Positions 39,848 to 49,510 of a stretch of DNA of 64,000 nucleotides are shown piece after piece. Where the stretch lies: positions 1 through 64,000 of the forward strand of contig JARGFU010000022.1 of assembly GCA_029210625.1 (NCBI GenBank), in the 5' to 3' direction. Position 1 is the first letter of the stretch; the number at the start of each line of letters is the position of its first letter. The position numbers and the translations under genes are program-made. The notes below the pieces were generated by a model. That model ran no database searches. It saw only the letters and a list, made by a program, of their open reading frames with translations, and had not been told where the DNA came from. The stretch comes from Deltaproteobacteria bacterium. GTDB taxonomy: Bacteria > Myxococcota > Myxococcia > SLRQ01.

Positions 39848-42800
39848 CTAGCCGCAAGTTCCAATGTCGTTGTGGCAGTCGCTCTCGGACCAGCTGCCAC
39901 TCGGTCCCCAGTTGGCCATGTTGCTGTCGGTCGCAAATCCGTAGCCGGTGGTCGGCCTGCGGTAGGGCAGCGGATCGGTGTCGACCACGATCGGGTAGGG
40001 CCGCTGCCAGCCGTGGGGGATCATCCCGTGGCACCCCGAGCACGCCACGTTCCCCCCGTGCCGCCGGCAGTGCAGGTTGTCGCCGCCGGCCACCCGGAAG
40101 CCGGTGGCGGTCGAGTTCTGGCTGCAGTTGTTCCCACCGTAGACGCTCGGATCGTGGCAGCGGTGACAGAAGTTGTTGGCGGTGGTCCCGCCGGTGTTCT
40201 GATCCCAGACCCCCCCCACGAGCATGTAGTTCACCCCCGAACCGTGGGGGCCCTTGTCGCTCGCCGCATCATCGGTGTTGTGGCAGTCCGAACAGGTGAT
40301 CTCGGCCCCGGCGGACCAGCCGCCCACGAAGGAGCCCGTGGTCATCGTGCTGTCCCGGGTGACGGCGTGCATCCGCTGGTTGTTCGGGTTGAAGTCGAGG
40401 GCCAGGTTGGTGCGCAGGCCGCCCGAGAGGGTGTCGCCGGGCGCTCCGGTGCCCCAGGCCCAGTCGGAGTGGCACTTGAAGCAGATCTGCCACTCGGCGG
40501 TGACCGGATCGATCACGGAGTAGGCGGTACCCGCCGGCTCGGTCCAGGCCCCCAGGCCGCTCCAGTCGACGTCGACCCCGCTGACCCCCTGGAGGGGGCT
40601 GTCGCCTCCGAGGGTGCGGGTGCCCTGGGAGTGGAGGGTCGCGCCGGCCTCGTGGACGTCGTGGCAGTCCTGGCAGGCCACGTGCCGGTTCGCCCCGAAG
40701 TAGGTGCCGTCGCCGAAGGCGGCCGAGGCCTCGGCGATGCTGTCGTGGACCGTGTCCGAGAGGACCGGGTGGGCCCTGGTGTCGGCGAGAGGTGTCTGGA
40801 TGTCCTTGCCGGCGCCGGTGCCATGGCACTCGAAGCAGAGGAAGCTCGCCGCCGCGTTGTTGCCGATGGGGCTGCCGTGGAGGAGCGAATCGTAGCGGGA
40901 GTAGTGCACCGCCGCGAAGGGCAGGCCGCTCTCGGTGGGCGAGCTGTCGTCGGGATCGGCGTGGCACTTCGTGCAGTTGCGGCCGAAGCTCGAGCCGTCG
41001 TGGAAGTTGTAATAGCCCGTGACGTAGTCGTGGGCGCTGCTGGCGTAGGAGAGGGCCGAGATGGCCGGGTGCAGCTCACCGCCGATGGTCACCGGGTATT
41101 GGTGGCAGGAGGTGCAGCCGCCGCCGGTCGAGAGGGCCCCGTCGAAGTCGGTGGCCATGGCCGGGTCGGTGGCGGTGCGGCTCGCCGCGGTGCGGGCGTC
41201 CTCGTAGAGGTTGTTCTCGTGGGTGGTCAGGACTCCCTCGGTGTGGGGGTGGTCGTTGTGGCACATGTTGGTGCAGCTGCGCGCCGCAGGCGCGACCGAG
41301 TCCAGGGGGTTGGCCCAGGTGGCGTCGGGGCTGGCGGGATCGAAGCTGTCGTTGACCAGCGTGACGTTCCCGATGGCGTGGCGGCTGACGATGGTCGCCC
41401 CGCCCAGGGTCGTGGTGGTCGCGCCGTTCATCCGCACCCAGAGATCGTTGTGGCAGCCGTTGCACTCGACGCCGCCCTCCGACTCGCCGGCGGCGAAGCC
41501 TCCGGAGTGGCCGTGGCAGCTCACGCACTTGGTCGTGTAGTGCCCCGCGGTGCCCGGGGTGCTGTCCGAGTTCCGGAACTGCGGAGTGCCTCCCACGTTC
41601 TGGGTCTGGGTGTGGCAGACCTCGCAGGGGCCGGTGCCGGTGCCCGTGGCCAGGCCGTAGGGCTCTACCCCGGTCGTCATCAGCCGGAAGTCCACGGCCT
41701 TCGCGCCGCTGTTCGGGGTCTGGATGGTCTCGTTGACCAGGTAGATGTTCCGGCTGCCGTGGGGGTCGTGGCAGGTGCGGCAGGTGAAGGTCGTACCCCA
41801 GGTGCCGTAGTCGGTGGAGGTGTTGTCGCTGTTGTGGACCTTGAGGGCGTGGCAGCCGGTGCAGAGCGAATCGTCGTTGTCCCGCCGCAGGAGGTTCCCG
41901 TCGCCGGCGCCGATGGTGATCGGGCCGTCGTAGGTGACGCTGCTGGAGTCGGCGTAGTGCGGTCCGTGACAGGAGAGGCAGGTGACGTTCCCGGTGGTGT
42001 ACGAGCCGCCGCCGCTGGCCAGGACGATGTTGTTGGTGATGTTGCCGTCGGAGTCGACCTCGAAGGTGTCTCCCTTCAAGGGCGCGCTCGAGAGGGCGGT
42101 CCCCCAGGTGATCCGGGTCGCGGTGGAGGAGGTGATCTGCCGGTACTGATTCACGTTCGCGCCGCTGGTGAAGCGCACGAAGCTTCCCGTCAGGTCGGGC
42201 CAGGCCTGGGCCGCGTGGTCCAGGTAGGTCGGCGAGGGGCTGTCGCTGGCGACCGCCCCCTTGATGTAGGGCAGCTGGACGTCGAAGACGGTGTCGCCGT
42301 CGGCGTCGGCGTCGAGGGGCCGGGACCAGAAGTTCTGCGTCCGGCAGGGGCCGGCGCCGCAAGGATCGCCCAGGACGCACAAGCCGTCCGAGGGGAAGTA
42401 GCCGGCGCCGATGTCGCACTCGTCGCAGTTGGGTCCGGTGTAGCCCGTCTGGCAGGAGCAGACCGGCGCCGGGGTCAGGTCGCAGACCCCGCAGCTCGTG
42501 CCGTAGTACTGCCCGACGCAGTCGCAGATGGGCTGCTCGTTCTCGTCGACGTAGCAGGTCCCTCCGTTGAGGCAGGTGACCCCGGTGCAGGGGTTCGTGG
42601 CGCGGCACTCCCCGTTGCGGGCCTGGTAGCCGCTGGCGCACGCATCGCAGTTCGGGCCGGCGTAGCCCGCCGGGCACTGGCAGTAGTAGTTGCCCACGGG
42701 GGTGCACTGGGAGCAGGTCGCCCCGAACCACTGGCCGGTGCAGTCGCAGACCGCGCTGTCGTTCTGGTCGACGTAGCAGGTGCCCCCGTGCTCGCAGACC

Positions 42801-45800
42801 ACGCCGCTGCAGGGATCGGTGTTCACGCAGACCCCGTTGCGCAGGGTGTAGCCGGTGTCGCACTGATCGCAGGCGGCCCCGGTGTAGCCGGTGTCGCAGG
42901 TGCAGCTGTAGCCGCCGGGCACGTACTGGTTCGGACCCCAGTTCTGGCAGGTCCCTCCGGTGAAGGCGGCGTCACCTCCGCAGGTGTCGGACTCCGCCGG
43001 GACGTAGCCGGTGTTCGTCGTGAACATGATGCCGTCGAAGCCCGGCCGCTCCTGGCCGCCCTCCCCGTTGTTCACCGAGATCGTGCAGGAGAGGACGTGC
43101 CCCCCCCGATCGAGCTGGATGGCGCCGTTGGCGTTCGCGGCCGCCCAGCACCAGCGCTCGGTGAAGCCCAGGCCGGTGCAGCCCGTGCCATAGGTGCCGG
43201 CGTTCATCCCGTCCTTGGTGAGGCTGAACGCCAGCGTCCCCACGCCCGTGACGCCGGTGAGGGTGCAGTCGTAGTCCTCACCGGGCTCGATGCTGTCGTC
43301 GCCCGAGACTCGCATCCAGAGCTTGAAGCTGGTGCCGTCGGGGGACTGGGTGGTGAAGGTCTGGGTGAGGGTGATCGTCTCGGTGCCCTGGCCCTGCTGG
43401 GTGTCCAGGCTGCAGTCGGTGCCGATGGCGCCGGCGAGGTTGATCTCGTCGCCGACGCAGGAGCTCGAGACGCAGGGCTGCCCCGCCCCCTGCGCCGCGT
43501 TGTTGGCGCAGACCTGGACCTCGGTGCCGGCGGCCGGGCCACTGCAGTCGCCGTAGCCACAGCGCTGGGGCGTGCCGGTGCAGGTCAGCGCCGAGCAGGT
43601 GGCGCCTCCGCCCCCGCCCCCGGTGAAGCCCGCGGAGCAGGTGCCGCAGTCGCCTCCGGTGAAGCCCATGGGGCAGTCGCAGTCGATCTCGTCGAGGTTC
43701 GGGGTGTCCTGGCAGGCCCCGGACACGCCGTTGCAGGAGCTGGCCAGGCAGTCCTCGTCCGGGATGCAGACCTTGTCGCTGTCCCGGTGGTGCTCTCCAG
43801 CGACGCACTCGACGGTCTCGCAAGCGAGGGGTGAGCAGCCGGTGCAGTCGAGGCCGAACCACTGGCCGACGCAGTCGCAGACCGGGTTGTCCCCGGCGTC
43901 GACGAAGCAGGTGCCGCCGTTCTGGCAGGTCACGCCGCTGCAGGGATCGGTGTTCACGCAGACGCCGTTGCGCATGATGTAGCCGGCGTCGCACTGATCG
44001 CAGGCGGCGCCGGTGTAGCCGGTGTCGCAGGTGCAGGAGGGCGTGCCCGGGTCGTAGACGTTCGGTCCCCAGTTCTGGCAGGTCCCGGCGGTGAAGGCCG
44101 CGTCACCCCCGCAGGTGTTGGTGTCGTTGGGCGTCTTGGCGGTGTCGGTGGTGAAGAAGATGCCGTCGAAGCCGGCGAACTCGTTGACGTCGCTGCCGGT
44201 GATGGTGCAGGAGAGGGTGTGGGAGCCCTGCTGGAGCTGGACCGTCCCGGCGGCGCTCGGCGCCGCCGCCCAGCACCACTGCTCGGTGAAGTTGATATCG
44301 GTGCAGGCGGTCCCGTGGGTGCCGGCGCCGAGGGAGGCCTCGGAGAAGGTGAAGGAGAGGGTCCCCGAGCCGGTGACCCCGGAGAGCGTGCAGCGGTACT
44401 CCTCGGTGCCCCCGTCCCAGCTCGCGTCGGCGGCGATCCGCATCCAGAGGCGGAAGGCGGTGCCGTCGATCGACTGGGTGGTGAAGGTCTGGGAGAAGGT
44501 CAGGGTGTAGGTCCCGACGTCGGAGCAGTCGGTGCCGATGGCGCCCCCCACGGTGGTGCCGTCGCTCACGCAGGAGGTCGAGACGCAGGGCTGCCCGGCG
44601 CCCTGGTTCGCGTTGTTCGAGCAGGCCTGCTCCTCGATCGCCACCCCGCTGCCGACGCAGTCACCGAAGCCGCAGCGGTTGCCCGCCGTCACGCAGGCGT
44701 CGGCGGTGCAGGCTGCTCCCCCGCCGCCTCCCCCGGAGAAGCCCGTCACGCAGGTCGTGCAGACCTGGTCCGCGAAGCCGAGGGGGCAGTCACAGTAGTA
44801 CTCGTCGCCGTTGGGGGTGGCCTGACAGGCGCCGCTCACGTCCCCGCAGGCGCCGACTCCGCAGGCGGTGTCGGGGACGCAGACCGCATCGACGTCCCGG
44901 TGGTGCTCTCCCCCGGGGCAGTCGCTCAGGTTGCAGTCGGCGGTGAGGGTCGCGCAGGTGCCGGCGCCACAGGCGGCCCCCTGGGCGCTGCAGGTGTCGC
45001 CGACGCAGGTCCCGGCGGTGAGGGTGTACCCCGGCGAGCAGCCCGCGCAGGCCGGATCGGCGAAGCCCACCGGGCAGTCGCAGACGATCTCGTCGCCGCT
45101 GGGGTTGGTCTTGCAGGCGCCCAGGACGCTGTTGCAGCTGGTCGGCACACAGCTCTCGTCGGCGATGCAGGTGCCGTCGAGATCGGCGTGGTGGTTCGTG
45201 GGCAGGCAGGCGCTCGTCGAGCAGCCCGGGGGGTTGGAGATGCCGCAGGTGCCGAAGCCGCAGGCTGCGGCGTCGACCAGGCAGGCCTCGGCGGCGCAGG
45301 GCGTCCCCGAGAAGCCGCTGGCGCAGACCGAACAGCCGCTCCCCGAGGCGCCCACCGGGCAGGAGCCCGGCAGGGGGACGTTCACCGGGTGGGAGAGCGC
45401 GGCGCCGGTCCAGGTGCCGTGGCCGGCATCCTGGAGATCGCGAACCTGGTGACAGTTCAGGCACATCTGCCCGTAGGCGTTCTCGGAGCGGAGGAAGTGC
45501 CTGCCGGCAAAGCCCGCGGTGGCCGGCGCCCGGGCGTCGGCCGGGCGCTTCGCCTGGAGGTGCTGATCGTGACAGGTCGAGCACATCAGGGTCGCTCCCC
45601 CCTCGAGCCGGATTGCCATCTCGGGGTCGGTGGGGAAGTTCGCCGCCAGGGTCGGATTGTCCACCGCCGCGTCCCAGCGGTGGGAGGTGCCCGCCGTGCC
45701 GGGGGTCGCCTGATCCCCCAGCGAGAGGGGGAAGGCGTTGGTGTCGTGGCAGGAGAGGCAGAGGTTCACGTTGCCGCTCACGCTGGTCAGGGTGAGCCCC

Positions 45801-48800
45801 GCTGACTGGTGCCCGACGTGGCAGGCGGCGCAGCCCGAGGGGATCTCGCCGATGCCGTGAGGGGGATCGGTGGCCGCCGCCGGCCCGGCCAGGCTCCCGG
45901 CCAGGAGGAGCGCGAAGAGCCGCACGCCGGCCCGGCGCCGGGGGAGCGCCAGGAGCGCCAGGACGAGGAGCGCGAGGAGCGGCCCCCCACCCTCCCCGCT
46001 CTGCTGGCAGCCGCAGCCGGCCTGGGGATCGACCGGCGGCGTGCCGCCGTCCGCGCCGCCATCGACGGCCGGGCCCCCGTCGGGCTCGCCGCCACCGTCG
46101 GTGGAGCCACCGTCGACGCCACCGTCGGGATCGGTCCCGCCGTCCGGGGTGAGCCCGGGCACCTCGGTGGCAGAGGGGAAGACCTCGCTGCCGACGAAGA
46201 TGGGCGGCACCTCCTCGGGCGGCACCTCCAGCTCGACCAGGGCGGAGCGCCCGAGGTAGCGGCCGTCGTCGGCGGTCAGGCCGAAGCGATAGAGGCCCGG
46301 CAGCTCGGGAGCGAAGGTGGCGAGGGTCGAGCTGCGGCCGCCCAGGGCGGCCCGGGGCCCGTTGACCTGGTACCAGAGGTAGCCGGGACGATCGGCGCCG
46401 TTCGCGTCGAAGCTGCGCGTGCCGTCCAGGGTGATCGTGTCACCGATGCGACCCTCACCGGCCGAGGCCAGCACGATCGGCACCTGGGCGCCGAGAGGAT
46501 CGTGGATCGAGCCCGCGAGCTCGACCGCCGGCCCCACCAGCCGTCCGTCGTCGGCCTGGACCGCGAAGCGGTAGTGACCCACGGCGAGGGGGAAGAAGCG
46601 CACCCGCGCCGGATCGAGGCGCTCGAGGAAGACCGTGGCCCCCCCCAGCTGTTCGAAGAGGCAGGTGATGGCCTGACCGTCGGCGTCGAGGTCGGCCCCG
46701 CAGTCCAGGGTGACCGGCTTGAGGAGGTTCCCACCGAAGGTCGGCTCCGGGCTGATCCGGGGCAGGCTGTCCCCGGGCTCGTCGATCATCACCAGGACCT
46801 CCGCCGGGAGACCCTCGCCCGCCGGGTCGAAGGCCCCGAGGCGGAAGCGGTAGACGCCCGCCTCGGGCGCCGTGAAGGTGGCGACGCCCGGGGTGGGGCG
46901 CTGCAGGCTGACCACGGGGCCCTCCAGCTGATCCCAGTTCAGCGCCAGGACGTCGCCGTCGGGATCGACGCTGCCGCTTCCGTCGAGGATCACCTCTTCG
47001 CCCACGAGGGCGGCGATCCGCTCCGGCGCCACGGCCGTGGGGAGGCGAGCACCGGGACCATCGACGCGGAGCGTGGTCCGCCCGGTGGCCGAGAGGCCGT
47101 CGGCGTCGGTGACCTCCACCTCGAAGACGTAGGTGCCATTGATCGCTGGGGTCAGGGTCACCTCGGCGATGCGCGGATCGTTCAGGGCGACGGCGGGGCC
47201 GCCCAGCTGGCTCCAGCGGAAGCTCAAGGGGTCGCCGTTCGCGTCGTGGGAGAAGGCCGCCGAGAGGGTGACCGCCTCGCCGACCATGGCGTCGACGATC
47301 GGCCGCAGGTCCGGAGAGGGCGGCAGGTTCATCACCTCGATCTCGGTGACGACCTCGGGGAGGGTCGCGCTCGCGTCGGAGACCGTGAGCCCGAAGTGGT
47401 AGATGCCCGCTCGCCGCAGCGCCACGTGGTCCTTGCGCTCCTCGAGGAGCTCCACGGGCTCGGGACCGTCGATCTGTCGCCAGAGCAGCGTGAGGGGCTC
47501 GTTGGTGGGATCCCCGAGGCTCGTCGGCTGGAGCCGCAGGTAGCGGGGAGGCGTCGTCACGACCGGCTCCACGCTCACCCAGGGGAGCTGGTCGCTGGCG
47601 TCGTTCGGGTTCCGCCCGGCGTGCAGCTCCTGCCCGTCCGGCACCCCGTCCCCGTCGCCGTCGGGGTCGAAGGGGTCGGTTCCATTGAAGTACTCGTCCA
47701 GGTTGGCGAGGCCGTCGCCGTCGGGATCCGCCCAGGCATCCCGCGCGTCGTTGGGGTCCGTCCCGTTCAGCACCTCCCAGCCGTCGGGGAGACCGTCGCA
47801 GTCGGCGTCCCCGGCGCAGAGGATGGGCTGCACCCCGGTGGGGGGGAGGTAGGTCACGACCCGGCCGTTGCCGGCATCGGCGATCCAGATCCGGCCCGAG
47901 GGACCGACGGCGACGTCCTGGGGCGAGTGGAGCAACCCGCTGACGTGGCCGTGCCCCCCGATGGTCCCGAGGAAGGTCCCGTCACTGGCGAAGTCGACCA
48001 GGACGCTCTGGAAGGCATCGACGATGAGCCGCTCACCGTCGGCCTGCCGCAGGTTCCCCGCCGGCCGGACCAGCTCGCCCGGGTTGGAGCCCTGGACACC
48101 GAAGGTCCCGAGGACGAAGCCCTGGTCGTCGACCTCGAGCAGCACGCTGTAGCGCGTCTCGGAGAGCCAGACGTGCCCGTTGGTCTGGTCGACACCCGCG
48201 GCGATCGGGCGGTAGCCCGAGGGCAGCAGGCGCCTCCAGAGGCGCAGCCCGCTTGAGGCGTAGCGGGAGACCCGGGGGGGCGTCGACTCGAGGGCGAGGA
48301 GATCGCCGCCCGGGAGCCCCACCAGATCCAGGGCGCCGGAGAGCTCTCCCGCCCCCTGCCCCGCGGCCTGGACCACCCCTCCGCTCGCGTCGAGGCGGTA
48401 GAGCCACCCGCCCTCGCTATCGGCGACCCAGACTCCGCCATCGGACGTCGGCACGAGGCCGGTGGGGACCCCGCGGGCCGCGAGCACGGCGGCCAACGCT
48501 CCGCTCTCGGTGTAGCGGACGATCTGGCGGCGGCGGGGATCGGACGCCCAGACGCCCCCGGTGGGGACGTCGATGATCCGGTTGGGGAAGAAGGTGATCG
48601 ATCCCGCCGGCACCGGCAGGGAGGCGCCGAAGATCGCGGACGCCACCTCGACCTCGACGGTGCGCTCGGAGGTGACCCCCAGCGTGTCGCTCACGACCAC
48701 CGTGACCTCCTGGGCCCCGAGGACGACCGGCGCGGTCCAGGTGACCCGCTCGGGATCGGCGTCGGCCTCTCCGGTGATCGTGCCGGCCGAGGCGCTCCAG

Positions 48801-49345
48801 ACATGGCTCAGAGTGCTGCCCACCGGCGCCGAGGTGATCGCGAGGAGCTCGCTGGTCTGGCCGGGGCGGATGAGGGTGGGGGCCACCTGGATCTCCGTGA
48901 CCACCACCGGCTGCACGTCGGCCACGGCCACGCTCCGGGCGAAGACCACGCTCTGGAGAGGGGTGGGGAGGAAGCCGCCGCTGTCGAAGACCGAGCAGGC
49001 GACGGTGACCGCGGGGGTGGCGGCGGCGGGCGCGGTCCAGACCACGGTGGTGGCGGTGTGGGGGCTGGGGGGGACGAGATCCAGATCGAGGGTGGTGACG
49101 CCGCCGGGCAGGGTCCCGGCGCTCACCTCGAAGCGCACCCGGGTGACCTGACCGTCCGGATCGTGCGCCCGGCAGGTCAGCTCGATGTCGGCGCCGAGGG
49201 GAGCGGGGGCCGTGGAGAGCTGGAGGGCATCCACCAGGGGCCGGTCGTTTCCGAGGCCACCGGCCCACGCGGTGGGAGCCTGGACCACAGCCGCGCACAC
49301 CACCACGGCCGCGATCAACGAGCGAGAAATGCAAGATTTTCTCAC
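39848..49345 (-). CDS. Giant fusion: surface beta protein with MYXO-CTERM-like signal, then multiheme/EGF-like chimera
   Basis: 3,165 aa from GTG 49345 (GGAGGAG 8 nt upstream). Part 1: signal peptide; Ig-like domains (~32-248); NHL-like propeller (~250-505); Ca-binding thrombospondin-3-like Asp repeats (~508-585); four PKD/REJ-like domains (~595-1058); Asp/Gly-rich linker; a MYXO-CTERM-like end at ~1107-1138 (GCGCQQ, a Leu-rich helix, PRRR). Part 2, in the same frame with no stop: a second signal peptide from residue 1141 (VRLFALLLAGSLAGPAAA), four heme motifs (~1170-1300), EGF/laminin-like Cys-rich modules with two copies of a WCWAA-containing beta domain (~1300-2335), then 15 more heme motifs. 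19 hemes in total (18 CxxCH, one CxxxCH). The last ~210 residues match the other giant cytochrome. GTG 45925 could be an internal start. Confidence 0.85.
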   Translation of the reverse strand: MRKSCISRSLIAAVVVCAAVVQAPTAWAGGLGNDRPLVDALQLSTAPAPLGADIELTCRAHDPDGQVTRVRFEVSAGTLPGGVTTLDLDLVPPSPHTATTVVWTAPAAATPAVTVACSVFDSGGFLPTPLQSVVFARSVAVADVQPVVVTEIQVAPTLIRPGQTSELLAITSAPVGSTLSHVWSASAGTITGEADADPERVTWTAPVVLGAQEVTVVVSDTLGVTSERTVEVEVASAIFGASLPVPAGSITFFPNRIIDVPTGGVWASDPRRRQIVRYTESGALAAVLAARGVPTGLVPTSDGGVWVADSEGGWLYRLDASGGVVQAAGQGAGELSGALDLVGLPGGDLLALESTPPRVSRYASSGLRLWRRLLPSGYRPIAAGVDQTNGHVWLSETRYSVLLEVDDQGFVLGTFGVQGSNPGELVRPAGNLRQADGERLIVDAFQSVLVDFASDGTFLGTIGGHGHVSGLLHSPQDVAVGPSGRIWIADAGNGRVVTYLPPTGVQPILCAGDADCDGLPDGWEVLNGTDPNDARDAWADPDGDGLANLDEYFNGTDPFDPDGDGDGVPDGQELHAGRNPNDASDQLPWVSVEPVVTTPPRYLRLQPTSLGDPTNEPLTLLWRQIDGPEPVELLEERKDHVALRRAGIYHFGLTVSDASATLPEVVTEIEVMNLPPSPDLRPIVDAMVGEAVTLSAAFSHDANGDPLSFRWSQLGGPAVALNDPRIAEVTLTPAINGTYVFEVEVTDADGLSATGRTTLRVDGPGARLPTAVAPERIAALVGEEVILDGSGSVDPDGDVLALNWDQLEGPVVSLQRPTPGVATFTAPEAGVYRFRLGAFDPAGEGLPAEVLVMIDEPGDSLPRISPEPTFGGNLLKPVTLDCGADLDADGQAITCLFEQLGGATVFLERLDPARVRFFPLAVGHYRFAVQADDGRLVGPAVELAGSIHDPLGAQVPIVLASAGEGRIGDTITLDGTRSFDANGADRPGYLWYQVNGPRAALGGRSSTLATFAPELPGLYRFGLTADDGRYLGRSALVELEVPPEEVPPIFVGSEVFPSATEVPGLTPDGGTDPDGGVDGGSTDGGGEPDGGPAVDGGADGGTPPVDPQAGCGCQQSGEGGGPLLALLVLALLALPRRRAGVRLFALLLAGSLAGPAAATDPPHGIGEIPSGCAACHVGHQSAGLTLTSVSGNVNLCLSCHDTNAFPLSLGDQATPGTAGTSHRWDAAVDNPTLAANFPTDPEMAIRLEGGATLMCSTCHDQHLQAKRPADARAPATAGFAGRHFLRSENAYGQMCLNCHQVRDLQDAGHGTWTGAALSHPVNVPLPGSCPVGASGSGCSVCASGFSGTPCAAEACLVDAAACGFGTCGISNPPGCSTSACLPTNHHADLDGTCIADESCVPTSCNSVLGACKTNPSGDEIVCDCPVGFADPACAGCSPGYTLTAGTCVGDTCSAQGAACGAGTCATLTADCNLSDCPGGEHHRDVDAVCVPDTACGVGACGDVSGACQATPNGDEYYCDCPLGFADQVCTTCVTGFSGGGGGGAACTADACVTAGNRCGFGDCVGSGVAIEEQACSNNANQGAGQPCVSTSCVSDGTTVGGAIGTDCSDVGTYTLTFSQTFTTQSIDGTAFRLWMRIAADASWDGGTEEYRCTLSGVTGSGTLSFTFSEASLGAGTHGTACTDINFTEQWCWAAAPSAAGTVQLQQGSHTLSCTITGSDVNEFAGFDGIFFTTDTAKTPNDTNTCGGDAAFTAGTCQNWGPNVYDPGTPSCTCDTGYTGAACDQCDAGYIMRNGVCVNTDPCSGVTCQNGGTCFVDAGDNPVCDCVGQWFGLDCTGCSPLACETVECVAGEHHRDSDKVCIPDEDCLASSCNGVSGACQDTPNLDEIDCDCPMGFTGGDCGTCSAGFTGGGGGGATCSALTCTGTPQRCGYGDCSGPAAGTEVQVCANNAAQGAGQPCVSSSCVGDEINLAGAIGTDCSLDTQQGQGTETITLTQTFTTQSPDGTSFKLWMRVSGDDSIEPGEDYDCTLTGVTGVGTLAFSLTKDGMNAGTYGTGCTGLGFTERWCWAAANANGAIQLDRGGHVLSCTISVNNGEGGQERPGFDGIMFTTNTGYVPAESDTCGGDAAFTGGTCQNWGPNQYVPGGYSCTCDTGYTGAACDQCDTGYTLRNGVCVNTDPCSGVVCEHGGTCYVDQNDSAVCDCTGQWFGATCSQCTPVGNYYCQCPAGYAGPNCDACASGYQARNGECRATNPCTGVTCLNGGTCYVDENEQPICDCVGQYYGTSCGVCDLTPAPVCSCQTGYTGPNCDECDIGAGYFPSDGLCVLGDPCGAGPCRTQNFWSRPLDADADGDTVFDVQLPYIKGAVASDSPSPTYLDHAAQAWPDLTGSFVRFTSGANVNQYRQITSSTATRITWGTALSSAPLKGDTFEVDSDGNITNNIVLASGGGSYTTGNVTCLSCHGPHYADSSSVTYDGPITIGAGDGNLLRRDNDDSLCTGCHALKVHNSDNTSTDYGTWGTTFTCRTCHDPHGSRNIYLVNETIQTPNSGAKAVDFRLMTTGVEPYGLATGTGTGPCEVCHTQTQNVGGTPQFRNSDSTPGTAGHYTTKCVSCHGHSGGFAAGESEGGVECNGCHNDLWVRMNGATTTTLGGATIVSRHAIGNVTLVNDSFDPASPDATWANPLDSVAPAARSCTNMCHNDHPHTEGVLTTHENNLYEDARTAASRTATDPAMATDFDGALSTGGGCTSCHQYPVTIGGELHPAISALSYASSAHDYVTGYYNFHDGSSFGRNCTKCHADPDDSSPTESGLPFAAVHYSRYDSLLHGSPIGNNAAASFLCFECHGTGAGKDIQTPLADTRAHPVLSDTVHDSIAEASAAFGDGTYFGANRHVACQDCHDVHEAGATLHSQGTRTLGGDSPLQGVSGVDVDWSGLGAWTEPAGTAYSVIDPVTAEWQICFKCHSDWAWGTGAPGDTLSGGLRTNLALDFNPNNQRMHAVTRDSTMTTGSFVGGWSAGAEITCSDCHNTDDAASDKGPHGSGVNYMLVGGVWDQNTGGTTANNFCHRCHDPSVYGGNNCSQNSTATGFRVAGGDNLHCRRHGGNVACSGCHGMIPHGWQRPYPIVVDTDPLPYRRPTTGYGFATDSNMANWGPSGSWSESDCHNDIGTCG
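45870..46024 (-). other. Internal sorting-signal / signal-peptide junction
   Basis: Codes for GCGC, a hydrophobic helix, PRRRAG, then a second hydrophobic helix ending AAAT. Neither alternative frame offers a stop for about 40 codons, so a single indel would not restore a normal end. The basic loop between two helices predicts a membrane hairpin with both protein halves outside the cytoplasm. Confidence 0.65.
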
Positions 49346-49428
49346 GACACACTCCTCCCCCGCACGCCCGAATCAGTTCAGGAGCCAGGTCGGGAGTAGG
49401 CGCCTCGGGCCCGTCGCCTTCTACGCCA

Positions 49429-49454
49429 TAAACCACCAGAAAATCAGTGGTTTA
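49429..49454. promoter_or_regulatory. Inverted repeat TAAACCAC-N10-GTGGTTTA upstream of the fusion gene
   Basis: A perfect 8-bp inverted repeat with a 10-bp AT-rich centre, about 85 bp before GTG 49345. The layout fits a dimeric transcription-factor operator near the promoter. A hairpin in the 5' leader is the alternative. Confidence 0.5.
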
Positions 49455-49498
49455 CAACCTCCGTCTCCGGCCCGGACGGGAGCGGTCCGAGCGCCACG

Positions 49499-49510
49499 GT
49501 TTGGCCAAAC
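49499..49510. promoter_or_regulatory. 12-bp palindrome GTTTGGCCAAAC
   Basis: Upstream of the fusion gene and followed by a run of eight A (49517-49524). With the inverted repeat at 49429 it makes this 227-bp gap rich in candidate control sites. The A-run reads as a T-run on the minus strand, so part of it may end dCMP deaminase transcription. Confidence 0.35.

Noticed and set aside
39587-43834. A long plus-strand frame (about 1,400 codons) opposite the fusion cytochrome
   Set aside because: A shadow frame caused by GC-rich codon bias; no start with a ribosome site, no recognisable domain, and it also crosses the resB gene.
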